Shown here in pieces: positions 1-5,015 of a stretch of 6,940 nt of DNA. The DNA comes from Acidobacteriota bacterium (GTDB lineage: Bacteria; Acidobacteriota; Vicinamibacteria; Vicinamibacterales; UBA2999), in NCBI GenBank assembly GCA_947478985.1, contig CANJYC010000092.1, positions 1-6,940 of the forward strand, written 5' to 3'. The notes beneath the pieces were generated by a model. That model made no database searches. It saw only the letters and a program-made list of their open reading frames with translations, and had not been told where the DNA came from. The first letter of the stretch is position 1; each line of letters opens with the position of its first letter. Made by a program: the position numbers and the translations under genes.

Positions 1-398
1 AGGCTCAGGTCGCCGGCCTCGACATGCACATGCTTCCCGCCCTTGACGAGCGGCAGCGCCCGTTTGCGGACAAAGTCGATCTTGAAGCGGAAGAGGGCGT
101 CGAGCTCCTTCGTCTGCGCGTCGAGGCGCCCAACGGCATCCTCCACCCGGAACAACTGCGCGATGAAGCCACTCACATGCGGCGCCATCCGCACGAGGAG
201 GTCTGAGGTGTCGATGGGCGATCTGGGCGCGTCGGGGGCGGCACGGTAGCCCTCCCACTCGGACCAGAGCTGCGGGTGCTCGGCGGCTACGCGCTCGCAA
301 AAAGTGTTGTAGAGGTCACGGAGACGTGCCGCCTGGTGCAGGTCGGCATAGGTGAAGCCGTCGATCCCCATGGGCATCGGTGTCGAATCTTGATTCAT
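1..398 (-). CDS. N-terminal part of an uncharacterised protein, possibly a large FAD/NAD-linked oxidoreductase (runs off left edge)
   Basis: An open frame runs without a stop from an ATG at 398 to the left edge, giving 132 codons. The protein starts MNQDSTPMPMGIDGFTYADL and continues with a helical, soluble stretch. It includes APHVSGFIAQLF (residues 72-83) and LFRFKIDFVRKRALPL (102-117). There is no signal peptide, membrane segment or cofactor motif in the visible part. From memory, this kind of N-terminus (GFTYADL, then W.EW..YR.APDAPR, then APHVS.F...LF) precedes large FAD/NAD(P)-binding, iron-sulfur-linked oxidoreductases. No diagnostic motif is in the window, so that function is a weak inference. 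It lies 30 bp after the EgtB-like gene on the same strand, so co-transcription is likely. The upstream DNA is unusually AT-rich and has a GATAAT-like element (415-410) but no Shine-Dalgarno site. ATG codons at residues 8 and 10 are alternative starts. Confidence 0.8.
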   Translation of the reverse strand, partial: MNQDSTPMPMGIDGFTYADLHQAARLRDLYNTFCERVAAEHPQLWSEWEGYRAAPDAPRSPIDTSDLLVRMAPHVSGFIAQLFRVEDAVGRLDAQTKELDALFRFKIDFVRKRALPLVKGGKHVHVEAGDLS

Positions 399-428
399 CG
401 GTAAATTCAATTATCTGAAACACGTCGC

Positions 429-1592
429 TCAAATGCGAACTTTTAGGTCGGATTGGCTGGCGACCGTGCGGAATGCTGTATAGAGCGAGGCCGCTCCCGG
501 CCGTTCTCCACCGCGAAACCCGCGGCGCACGAGGGACCGCGCGGTGACCGGCGACGCACCCTTCAACACGTAGTGAACGCCGTCGCACAGTCCGGCCGAG
601 TATTCAGGACAGGAGGGCATCGGCACGAAGCCGTCGAAGGGACCAAGGATCGTGGACGTCCACTCCCAGCCATTCCCCACCAGTTCCTGCACGCCGAACG
701 CGCTGACGGCGTCCGGACGGGCCTCAACGGGCGTCGGGTCCCAACGCCCGAAGTCGAAGTTGCCCGGCGCCCGGCCATGCAGGGTGTCTCCCCAGGGGTA
801 GCGACGCTCACCGCCTCCAGGCATGCCGAACGCGGCGCGGTGAAACTCGGCCTCCGAGGGCAGTCGGCGGCCGCACCAGTGGGCATAAGCATCTGCCTCC
901 GACCAGGTCACATAGACCGGCCAGTCTGGCGGCAACGGCACGGTCTCGAACATGCCGCGCCAGGACCAGCGCCCAAGCGCCGACTCCCCCTCGGCGTGGC
1001 CTCCGGATGGCCGCCAGAGATGCGGGGCGCTGGCCCCGGTGGCGTCCATGAATGCGAGGTACTCGGCGTTGGTGACCTTGCAAGTGTCGATGTCGAATGC
1101 CGCGACCGCAACGGTGTGGGCGGGCCGCTCGTTGTCCCAGCTGAATCCCTCGTGCTCGGCGGTGCCGAGCGTGACCTCTCCGGCAGGAATGCGCACGGTC
1201 TCCCGAGCCCGCGTCCTCGGCTCTTTCAGACGTGGCGGCGCGGTGACGTAGTGCTCCGGCTTCCGCTTCAGCGCGTACGGCAGCTCATGCCACAGACAGG
1301 CGAGGGTTTCCTGGTGCATCTCCTCGCGTTCGAGGACCGACCTGAGCGCCTCGGCGAGATGGGGATGTGCCGCGTTGGCGGAATCGAGATCCGCGTGAAG
1401 GATCGCCTCTTCGATCGCTCCGTCGGCGGCCAGGCCAAACCGCCCGACAACGTCGCGCTGGATGACGTCCTGCGCCGGCCAGCCCGGCGGCTGCTCATCG
1501 AACGCCGCGTCATCCAGCAGGGCGAAGAGCGCGCGCGTCCTGGCACGGGAGCGGCGAAAGCGGTCAACAGCCGCAGCGCGATCGAGGGACAC
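429..1592 (-). CDS. SUMF1/EgtB-type FGE-domain protein with a degenerate DinB-like N-terminal domain
   Basis: The protein is 387 aa from the GTG at 1592. Residues 8-115 resemble the DinB-like helical domain of EgtB/OvoA-type sulfoxide synthases. Residues 129-380 form an FGE-sulfatase (SUMF1) fold, with WDNERPAH (152-159), VTNAEYLAF (173-181), WPVYVTWSEADAYAHWCGRR (224-243), LVGNGWEWTST (304-314) and YVLKGAS (341-347). Intact relatives use a non-heme iron held by three N-domain histidines for O2-dependent sulfur chemistry. Here the HxxxH pair reads RxxxH (R89, H93). The stretch that should carry the first His appears missing, because the chain passes from AFDEQP (30-35) straight to PGWPAQDV. 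The near-C-terminal RGGERPGAASLY (360-371) also departs from the aromatic-rich sequence I expect there. The frame stays open up to a GTG at 1733, but that lies inside the lipoprotein terminator. GTG 1592 gives a family-like N-terminus instead. The domain family is well supported; an enzymatic role is doubtful. Confidence 0.85.
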   Translation of the reverse strand: MSLDRAAAVDRFRRSRARTRALFALLDDAAFDEQPPGWPAQDVIQRDVVGRFGLAADGAIEEAILHADLDSANAAHPHLAEALRSVLEREEMHQETLACLWHELPYALKRKPEHYVTAPPRLKEPRTRARETVRIPAGEVTLGTAEHEGFSWDNERPAHTVAVAAFDIDTCKVTNAEYLAFMDATGASAPHLWRPSGGHAEGESALGRWSWRGMFETVPLPPDWPVYVTWSEADAYAHWCGRRLPSEAEFHRAAFGMPGGGERRYPWGDTLHGRAPGNFDFGRWDPTPVEARPDAVSAFGVQELVGNGWEWTSTILGPFDGFVPMPSCPEYSAGLCDGVHYVLKGASPVTARSLVRRGFRGGERPGAASLYTAFRTVASQSDLKVRI

Positions 1593-1637
1593 GAGCCCCG
1601 AGCTTACCTTGACGCGCGACAATTTGGCGCCGTACGC
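1589..1637. repeat. 49-bp direct repeat, copy 1 (at the start of the EgtB-like gene)
   Basis: This stretch matches 2750-2798 in the same orientation: 42 identical bases (1589-1630), one mismatch (C here, G in copy 2), then six identical bases (GTACGC). Similarity continues weakly beyond the left end. On the minus strand it covers the GTG start of the EgtB-like gene and a -10-like TAAGCT (1606-1601) placed 8 nt before that GTG. On the plus strand it reads TTGACG (1609-1614), 18 bp, then TACGCA (1633-1638). The match cannot be due to shared coding sequence, because the two copies sit next to unrelated genes. Confidence 0.95.
1601..1606 (-). promoter_or_regulatory. Candidate -10 element for a leaderless EgtB-like transcript
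   Basis: The minus strand reads TAAGCT, fitting TAnnnT, exactly 8 nt before the GTG at 1592. That spacing would put the transcription start at or next to the start codon, so the message would be leaderless. This fits the absence of a clear Shine-Dalgarno site beyond a GGGG run. No convincing -35 hexamer sits at 16-18 bp. The same element and spacing recur in repeat copy 2 (2767-2762). The call rests on spacing and motif only. Confidence 0.3.
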
Positions 1638-1712
1638 AACGTTGCTAACCCGTCCACCGAATCGGATCACTCCCGGGCGCGACGAGGAGCAGGCACACGA
1701 GGCTTGCACTCC

Positions 1713-1750
1713 GTACAAACAAAAAGCCGCCACGATTGCTCGTGGCGGCT
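1713..1750 (-). terminator. Rho-independent terminator of the lipoprotein gene
   Basis: Positions 1725-1735 and 1740-1750 form a perfect 11-bp stem (core GCCGCCACGA / TCGTGGCGGC) with a 4-nt loop. On the minus strand it is followed by TTTTTGTTTG (1724-1715). It lies 45 bp past the lipoprotein stop. The plus-strand reading has no U-run after the stem, so it acts on minus-strand transcripts only. It should stop lipoprotein transcripts before the EgtB-like gene, which then needs its own promoter between here and 1592. Confidence 0.93.
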
Positions 1751-1794
1751 CTCAAAGAAATGATCTCGGCAGTAACCTGCTTCAAGGTGTCACG

Positions 1795-2610
1795 TTAGAA
1801 GACGATCCGCGCAGGCACCCCTTCCCCAGTGGTTGTCAGCGTATTGGTTCCGCTCGTCTTATCGCTTTGTACCGTCACGGTTCCAACATATGACGCGATT
1901 GAGGTTGGCGTGAAGGAGACGTCAACGTCCAAGTTGCCCCCAGGGTCGATAGTCCGGGCCTGGAAGCTGCCTGCGGAAAACGCGGAATTGCTGAATGTGA
2001 TGCCGCTTACCGTGAGAGCGCCATTACCGCGGTTGCGGATCCTCAGAGTGCGCCCGTCAGTCCGTCCAACCCGGACCTCCCCAAACGCCAATCCGGTGCT
2101 GGCATTCCCCTCGAGTTCCAAGATGCGGGTCGACGCCGCGAGACCCGCACCGGAGATTCCGGCGGTGGCGCTGCCGCCAGTCGCGTCGCTTGTCACCGTA
2201 AGCGTGCTGCTATAGTTCGTCGCCGTGGCGGGAGTAAAAGTCAGCGTCACCGTCACGGATCCACCCGCGGCCACCGTGCCACTCGTCGCACTCGCAGTGA
2301 AGACCGCGTTCCCGGTGCTCAGTCCGCTCCACGTCATGGTGCTATTGCCAGTGTTGCTGATGGTGAGTGTCGTGCTTGCGCTTGTGCCCACCGTCACCGA
2401 GCCAAGCGCCAGATTGCCAGATAGCCCAATGATGCGCGTCGCCGCTGGTGAGGCCGGGGGCGTCGGTGAAGGCGTCGGTGAAGGCGTCGGTGTCGCCACC
2501 GGTGTCGGGGCGGTCGGAGAGACGGGGTCGCTGCTTCCGCAGGCGCTAATCAGTATCGCAGCCACGGAAAGCACCGCCAACAAGAGCGCTGATGACTTGA
2601 TCATTTTCAT
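1795..2610 (-). CDS. Surface or periplasmic lipoprotein with two HYDIN-like (choice-of-anchor D) beta domains
   Basis: The protein is 271 aa from the ATG at 2610. A lysine-containing N-terminus and hydrophobic core (residues 5-20) lead to the lipobox ISAC, with Cys24 as the predicted lipidated residue. Residues 29-55 form a Pro/Thr/Ser linker. Two immunoglobulin-like repeats of about 100 residues follow (roughly 58-157 and 161-265). They share TRI[I/L].L.GN, [L/F]G.V.VG, L.I.N.GN, a TFTP/SFTP turn and TLTVTSD/TVTVQSD strands. This is the ASPM/SPD-2/Hydin type of domain common in bacterial secreted proteins. It would be exported, lipidated and membrane-anchored, holding the beta domains away from the membrane. 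There is no catalytic motif, so a structural or binding role is inferred. An upstream in-frame ATG at 2655 would put 15 residues ahead of the signal peptide and is less likely. The gene stands alone with its own terminator and is divergent from thiS. Confidence 0.9.
   Translation of the reverse strand: MKMIKSSALLLAVLSVAAILISACGSSDPVSPTAPTPVATPTPSPTPSPTPPASPAATRIIGLSGNLALGSVTVGTSASTTLTISNTGNSTMTWSGLSTGNAVFTASATSGTVAAGGSVTVTLTFTPATATNYSSTLTVTSDATGGSATAGISGAGLAASTRILELEGNASTGLAFGEVRVGRTDGRTLRIRNRGNGALTVSGITFSNSAFSAGSFQARTIDPGGNLDVDVSFTPTSIASYVGTVTVQSDKTSGTNTLTTTGEGVPARIVF
2459..2494. repeat. 12-bp tandem repeat encoding the Pro/Thr/Ser linker
   Basis: The unit GGCGTCGGTGAA occurs at 2459-2470 and 2471-2482, then as a partial copy GGCGTCGGTGTC at 2483-2494. 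On the minus strand it encodes TPSP units in the lipoprotein linker (about residues 41-51). Because the unit is 12 bp, copy-number change would stay in frame and alter linker length only. Confidence 0.9.
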
Positions 2611-2749
2611 GGCGTCGAATGCTACCAAAGAATACGGGAATACGACTAGCGACACGGTACGGGATGGGTCTGACGGTGCGTGTGGATGTCGTCAGAAACA
2701 CCCCGCAGATCGTCGCCGATCCGTACGACCATCTCGCGCAGGCCGAGGA
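2611..2749. other. Intergenic region upstream of the divergent lipoprotein and thiS genes
   Basis: This spacer has no convincing gene. For the lipoprotein a TATTCT -10-like hexamer on the minus strand (2634-2629) would give a 12-nt leader, but no good -35 is seen. A minus-strand frame of 35 codons (2753-2646) starts at a GTG placed in repeat copy 2 exactly as the EgtB-like start is in copy 1. I do not recognise its product (VFLGLREMVVRIGDDLRGVS and so on) and treat it as a possible remnant, not a gene. No TPP riboswitch signature was seen ahead of thiS. Confidence 0.5.
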
Positions 2750-2798
2750 ACACGAGCCCCGAGCTTACCTTGACGCGCGACAATTTGGCGCGGTACGC
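2750..2798. repeat. 49-bp direct repeat, copy 2 (upstream of thiS)
   Basis: This is the direct copy of 1589-1637: 42 identical bases (2750-2791), one mismatch at 2792, then GTACGC. It ends 27 bp before the thiS start. The two copies bracket a segment of about 1.16 kb that holds the lipoprotein gene and its terminator. Neither copy lies in a mobile element that I can recognise. Confidence 0.95.
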
Positions 2799-2799
2799 T
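2770..2799 (+). promoter_or_regulatory. Candidate sigma-70-type promoter for thiS-thiG and downstream genes
   Basis: TTGACG (2770-2775) matches the -35 consensus at five of six bases. An 18-bp spacer is followed by TACGCT (2794-2799), which keeps the key T, A and final T of a -10 box. Transcription would start near 2806, about 20 nt before the GTG of thiS. Nearly all of the promoter lies inside repeat copy 2. In copy 1 the equivalent -10 is TACGCA and loses the final T. This is a motif-based call only. Confidence 0.4.
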
Positions 2800-2825
2800 G
2801 CACCCCAGCGCGCGCAGCGCACGCC

Positions 2826-3044
2826 GTGTTCATCACGCTCAACGGGGAACCCTACGACATCGACCAGCCGCTCACCGTGGCTGATCTGCTGATCCGGCTG
2901 GCCATCGACGCCAGGCGCGTCGCCGTGGAGCACAATCTCGAAATTCTCAGACGTGCGTTGTATGCCGACACGATGGTCCACGAGGGAGACCGGATCGAGA
3001 TCGTGAACTTCGTCGGCGGGGGCAGCGGTCCGGTGTGCATATGA
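2826..3044 (+). CDS. thiS: Thiamine biosynthesis sulfur carrier protein ThiS with a C-terminal extension
   Basis: The protein is 72 aa from the GTG at 2826. It is a beta-grasp, ubiquitin-like carrier: VFITLNGEPY (1-10), LTVADLL (16-22), RVAVEHNLEILRR (31-43), EGDRIEIVNFVGGG (53-66). ThiS proteins normally end in Gly-Gly, which ThiF adenylates and which then carries sulfur as a thiocarboxylate to ThiG. Here residues 1-66 make a normal-length ThiS, but SGPVCI follows the GGG. The product therefore needs trimming, is inactive as written, or reflects a sequence error. GTG 2826 is the only sensible start: it gives the family N-terminus and no closer in-frame start exists, although it lacks a clear ribosome binding site. 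The stop overlaps the thiG ATG in ATGA (3041-3044), so the two are translationally coupled. No thiF or thiE is in the window. Confidence 0.93.
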   Translation: MFITLNGEPYDIDQPLTVADLLIRLAIDARRVAVEHNLEILRRALYADTMVHEGDRIEIVNFVGGGSGPVCI

Positions 3045-3820
3045 GTGATACCCCTTTCGTCATCGCCGGGCGCACCTTCGCGTCGCGCCTCATTGTCGGC
3101 ACCGGCAAGTACAGCTCCCATGCGGTCATGGCCCAGGCGCACGCCGCGGCCGGCGCCGACATGGTGACTGTCGCGGTGCGCCGTGTGAACATCTCCGATC
3201 GCAGCCAGGAATCGCTGCTCGACTACATCGATACCACCAAGATCTTCATCCTGCCGAATACCGCCGGCTGCTATACGGCGGATGACGCCGTACGCACGGC
3301 ACGCCTCGGCCGCGAGGCCGGGCTGTCGAACTGGGTGAAGCTTGAGGTGATTGGCGACGAGCGGACGCTCTTCCCGGACAACGAAGCGCTGATCGAGGCC
3401 ACCAGAACGCTCGTGCGTGAGGGGTTCGTGGTGCTGCCCTACACCAACGACGACCCCATCGCCTGCCGCAAGCTCGAGGACGCCGGCGCCGCGGCCGTGA
3501 TGCCGCTCGGCGCACCGATCGGCTCCGGGCTGGGCATTCAGAACCAGAACAACATCCGGATCATCCGCGAGTTCTCCCGGGTGCCGGTCATCGTCGACGC
3601 CGGTGTCGGCACGGCGTCGGATGCCGCCCTGGCGATGGAACTCGGCGCGGACGGCGTCCTGATGAACACGGCCATTGCGGGCGCGCAGGATCCGATAGCC
3701 ATGGCCTCGGCCATGAAGCACGCCGTCATCGCCGGTCGCCTGGCCTACGGGGCCGGCCGCATCCCGCGGAAGATGTACGCCACGGCCAGCAGCCCGATCG
3801 AGGGACTGGTTGGACGCTGA
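3041..3820 (+). CDS. thiG: Thiazole synthase ThiG
   Basis: The 259-aa protein has the full usual length. ThiG joins deoxyxylulose 5-phosphate, dehydroglycine and sulfur from ThiS-thiocarboxylate into the thiazole phosphate of thiamine, in the cytoplasm as a (beta/alpha)8 barrel. Visible family signatures are FASRLIVGTGKY (13-24), TVAVRRVNISD (43-53), LPNTAGCYTADDAVRTARL (71-89), WVKLEVIGD (98-106), MPLGAPIGSGLG (154-165), PVIVDAGVGTASDAALAMEL (182-201) and DGVLMNTAIAGAQDP (204-218). The expected Schiff-base lysine is K100, with E102 and D186 in the active site. The ATG at 3041 is preferred to the GTG at 3035, which would only add two residues. The start overlaps the thiS stop by 4 bp, and the end overlaps the likely start of the methyltransferase gene. 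The sequence looks fully functional, which makes the odd C-terminus of its partner ThiS stand out. Confidence 0.98.
   Translation: MSDTPFVIAGRTFASRLIVGTGKYSSHAVMAQAHAAAGADMVTVAVRRVNISDRSQESLLDYIDTTKIFILPNTAGCYTADDAVRTARLGREAGLSNWVKLEVIGDERTLFPDNEALIEATRTLVREGFVVLPYTNDDPIACRKLEDAGAAAVMPLGAPIGSGLGIQNQNNIRIIREFSRVPVIVDAGVGTASDAALAMELGADGVLMNTAIAGAQDPIAMASAMKHAVIAGRLAYGAGRIPRKMYATASSPIEGLVGR
3800..3805 (+). promoter_or_regulatory. Ribosome binding site deciding the methyltransferase TTG start
   Basis: GAGGGA lies inside the 3' end of thiG, four bases before the TTG at 3810. It is the best Shine-Dalgarno match near the start of this frame. It supports initiation at TTG 3810, overlapping the thiG end by 11 bp, rather than at the in-frame ATG at 3858, whose upstream sequence (GGCCGGCCGGG) is a poorer match. 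Confidence 0.5.
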
Positions 3821-5015
3821 GCGCGCGTCCGGGCCCAGGCGCGAATGGCCGGCCGGGATGGCTCCCCAGGCCAGCCTGATCGAGACGCTGAACAGCGCGT
3901 GGACGCTCGTCGGCCCGCCGCCGCCGCTACCGACGTTCAGACAGCGCATCGCCTATCGAATCCGGCTGCTGCTGGGGCGCCTGCTCAGCCGGCAGGAGAT
4001 CTTCAACTCGGTGGTCGTGCAGTACGTCAATGGCATCACCAGCCGGCACCAGGCCGTGGTGGATGCCCTCGCCGAAACTGTTGAACGCTGCGATCACGCC
4101 ATCGACGTGGCGCTGCGGGAACGTGAGGCAGTGGCCGCGCGGGAACTTCGGATTGAGGCCGCCATGGCCGCGATGCGGCTCACCCATGACGAGCTTCGCA
4201 CCTCGGTCGGCGTCCTCCAGCAGGCGACCCAGAGCCTCAAGCACGAGGTCGCGCGCATGAGCACGGCACCGGCCACGGGAGAGGGCGTGGTCGCGACGGC
4301 GCCTCCCGCACCCGGCGCCACCGCACGCGCCCTCGACAGCCACAAGTACGTGGGCTTTGAGGATCAGTTCCGCGGCACGCCGGATGCGATTCGTGCGCGT
4401 CTGTTGGAATACGTGCCGCTGTTCGATGGGGCTTCAGACGTGCTCGACGTCGGGTGCGGGCGCGGCGAATTCCTCCTGCTGCTGCGTGAACACGGCATCA
4501 GCGCACGCGGTCTCGATACGAACTCGGCGATGGTCCAGGTCTCGCGTGAGAAGGGGCTCCAGGCCGAGGAGGGAGACGCGCTCTCCTACCTGCGCGCCCA
4601 GCCGGAGCGTTCGCTTGGCGGGCTCTTCGCCGCGCAGGTAGTCGAGCATCTCGACCCGGCGTACCTGACCGCCTTTCTCGATGCCGCCTTCGATGCGCTG
4701 CGCCCCGGTGCGCCGATCGTGCTCGAAACGATCAATCCCGCGTGCTGGTTCGCGTTCTTCGAGAGCTACATCCGCGACATCACGCACGTGCGACCGCTGC
4801 ACCCGGAGACGCTGACGTATCTGATGGTGGCCTCGGGCTTCCAGCGCCTGAACGTCCGGTACCGTGCGCCCTACCCCGATCACGAGAAGCTGCAGCCGAT
4901 TGCACCGAACACCGCGCTTGCGGATTCGGTGGACACACTGAACGGCAACGTCGAGAAGATCAACCGCCTGCTGTTCACCTATCTCGACTACGCCGCCATC
5001 GGCTATCGATCGTGA
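3810..5015 (+). CDS. Class I SAM-dependent methyltransferase with an N-terminal coiled coil (polysaccharide-modification type)
   Basis: The 401-aa protein has two parts. Residues 1-175 are charged and helical, with a likely coiled coil at about 78-150 and a Pro/Ala-rich hinge at 150-172. Residues 176-401 form a Rossmann-fold methyltransferase: VLDVGCGRGEF (211-221, SAM-binding motif I), GLDTN (234-238), GDALSYL (255-261), QVVEHL (276-281, motif IV) and LRPGAPIVLET (297-307). The LETINP segment, HVRPLHPETL (326-335) and a C-terminal DYAAIGYR resemble WbdD-like methyltransferases, which modify or cap O-antigen chains. The substrate is inferred from that similarity and from the downstream O-antigen-ligase-like gene. 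There is no signal peptide, so it should be cytoplasmic or membrane-associated through its helices. TTG 3810 overlaps thiG; ATG 3858 would shorten the product by 16 residues. The stop shares a base with the next ATG (TGATG). Confidence 0.88.
   Translation: MDAERASGPRREWPAGMAPQASLIETLNSAWTLVGPPPPLPTFRQRIAYRIRLLLGRLLSRQEIFNSVVVQYVNGITSRHQAVVDALAETVERCDHAIDVALREREAVAARELRIEAAMAAMRLTHDELRTSVGVLQQATQSLKHEVARMSTAPATGEGVVATAPPAPGATARALDSHKYVGFEDQFRGTPDAIRARLLEYVPLFDGASDVLDVGCGRGEFLLLLREHGISARGLDTNSAMVQVSREKGLQAEEGDALSYLRAQPERSLGGLFAAQVVEHLDPAYLTAFLDAAFDALRPGAPIVLETINPACWFAFFESYIRDITHVRPLHPETLTYLMVASGFQRLNVRYRAPYPDHEKLQPIAPNTALADSVDTLNGNVEKINRLLFTYLDYAAIGYRS

Noticed and set aside
1593..1733. Upstream extension of the EgtB-like gene to a GTG at 1733
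   Set aside because: That start lies inside the terminator hairpin of the lipoprotein gene, and the added residues (including translated repeat) match nothing expected at this N-terminus.
453..1763. 436-codon plus-strand open frame covering the EgtB-like gene
   Set aside because: It is antisense to a gene with clear FGE motifs, its product is Arg/Gly-rich with no recognisable domain, and such long shadow frames are expected in GC-rich DNA.
2646..2753. 35-codon minus-strand frame starting in repeat copy 2 as a real small gene
   Set aside because: There is no recognisable product and no support beyond its start position; it is kept only as a possible remnant in the findings.
2225..2773. 182-codon plus-strand frame opposite the lipoprotein gene
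   Set aside because: It is antisense to a gene with a good signal peptide, lipobox and two recognisable beta domains; its sequence is low-complexity Val/Gly/Ala.
1589..2798. Repeats as a CRISPR array
   Set aside because: There are only two copies, about 1.1 kb apart with a protein gene between them, and no regular spacers.
2619..2825. Upstream extension of thiS to an ATG at 2619
   Set aside because: It would run through the repeat and promoter and add about 69 unrelated residues before a normal ThiS N-terminus.
2852..3949. 365-codon minus-strand open frame over thiS and thiG
   Set aside because: It is antisense to unmistakable ThiS and ThiG sequences and has no family features.
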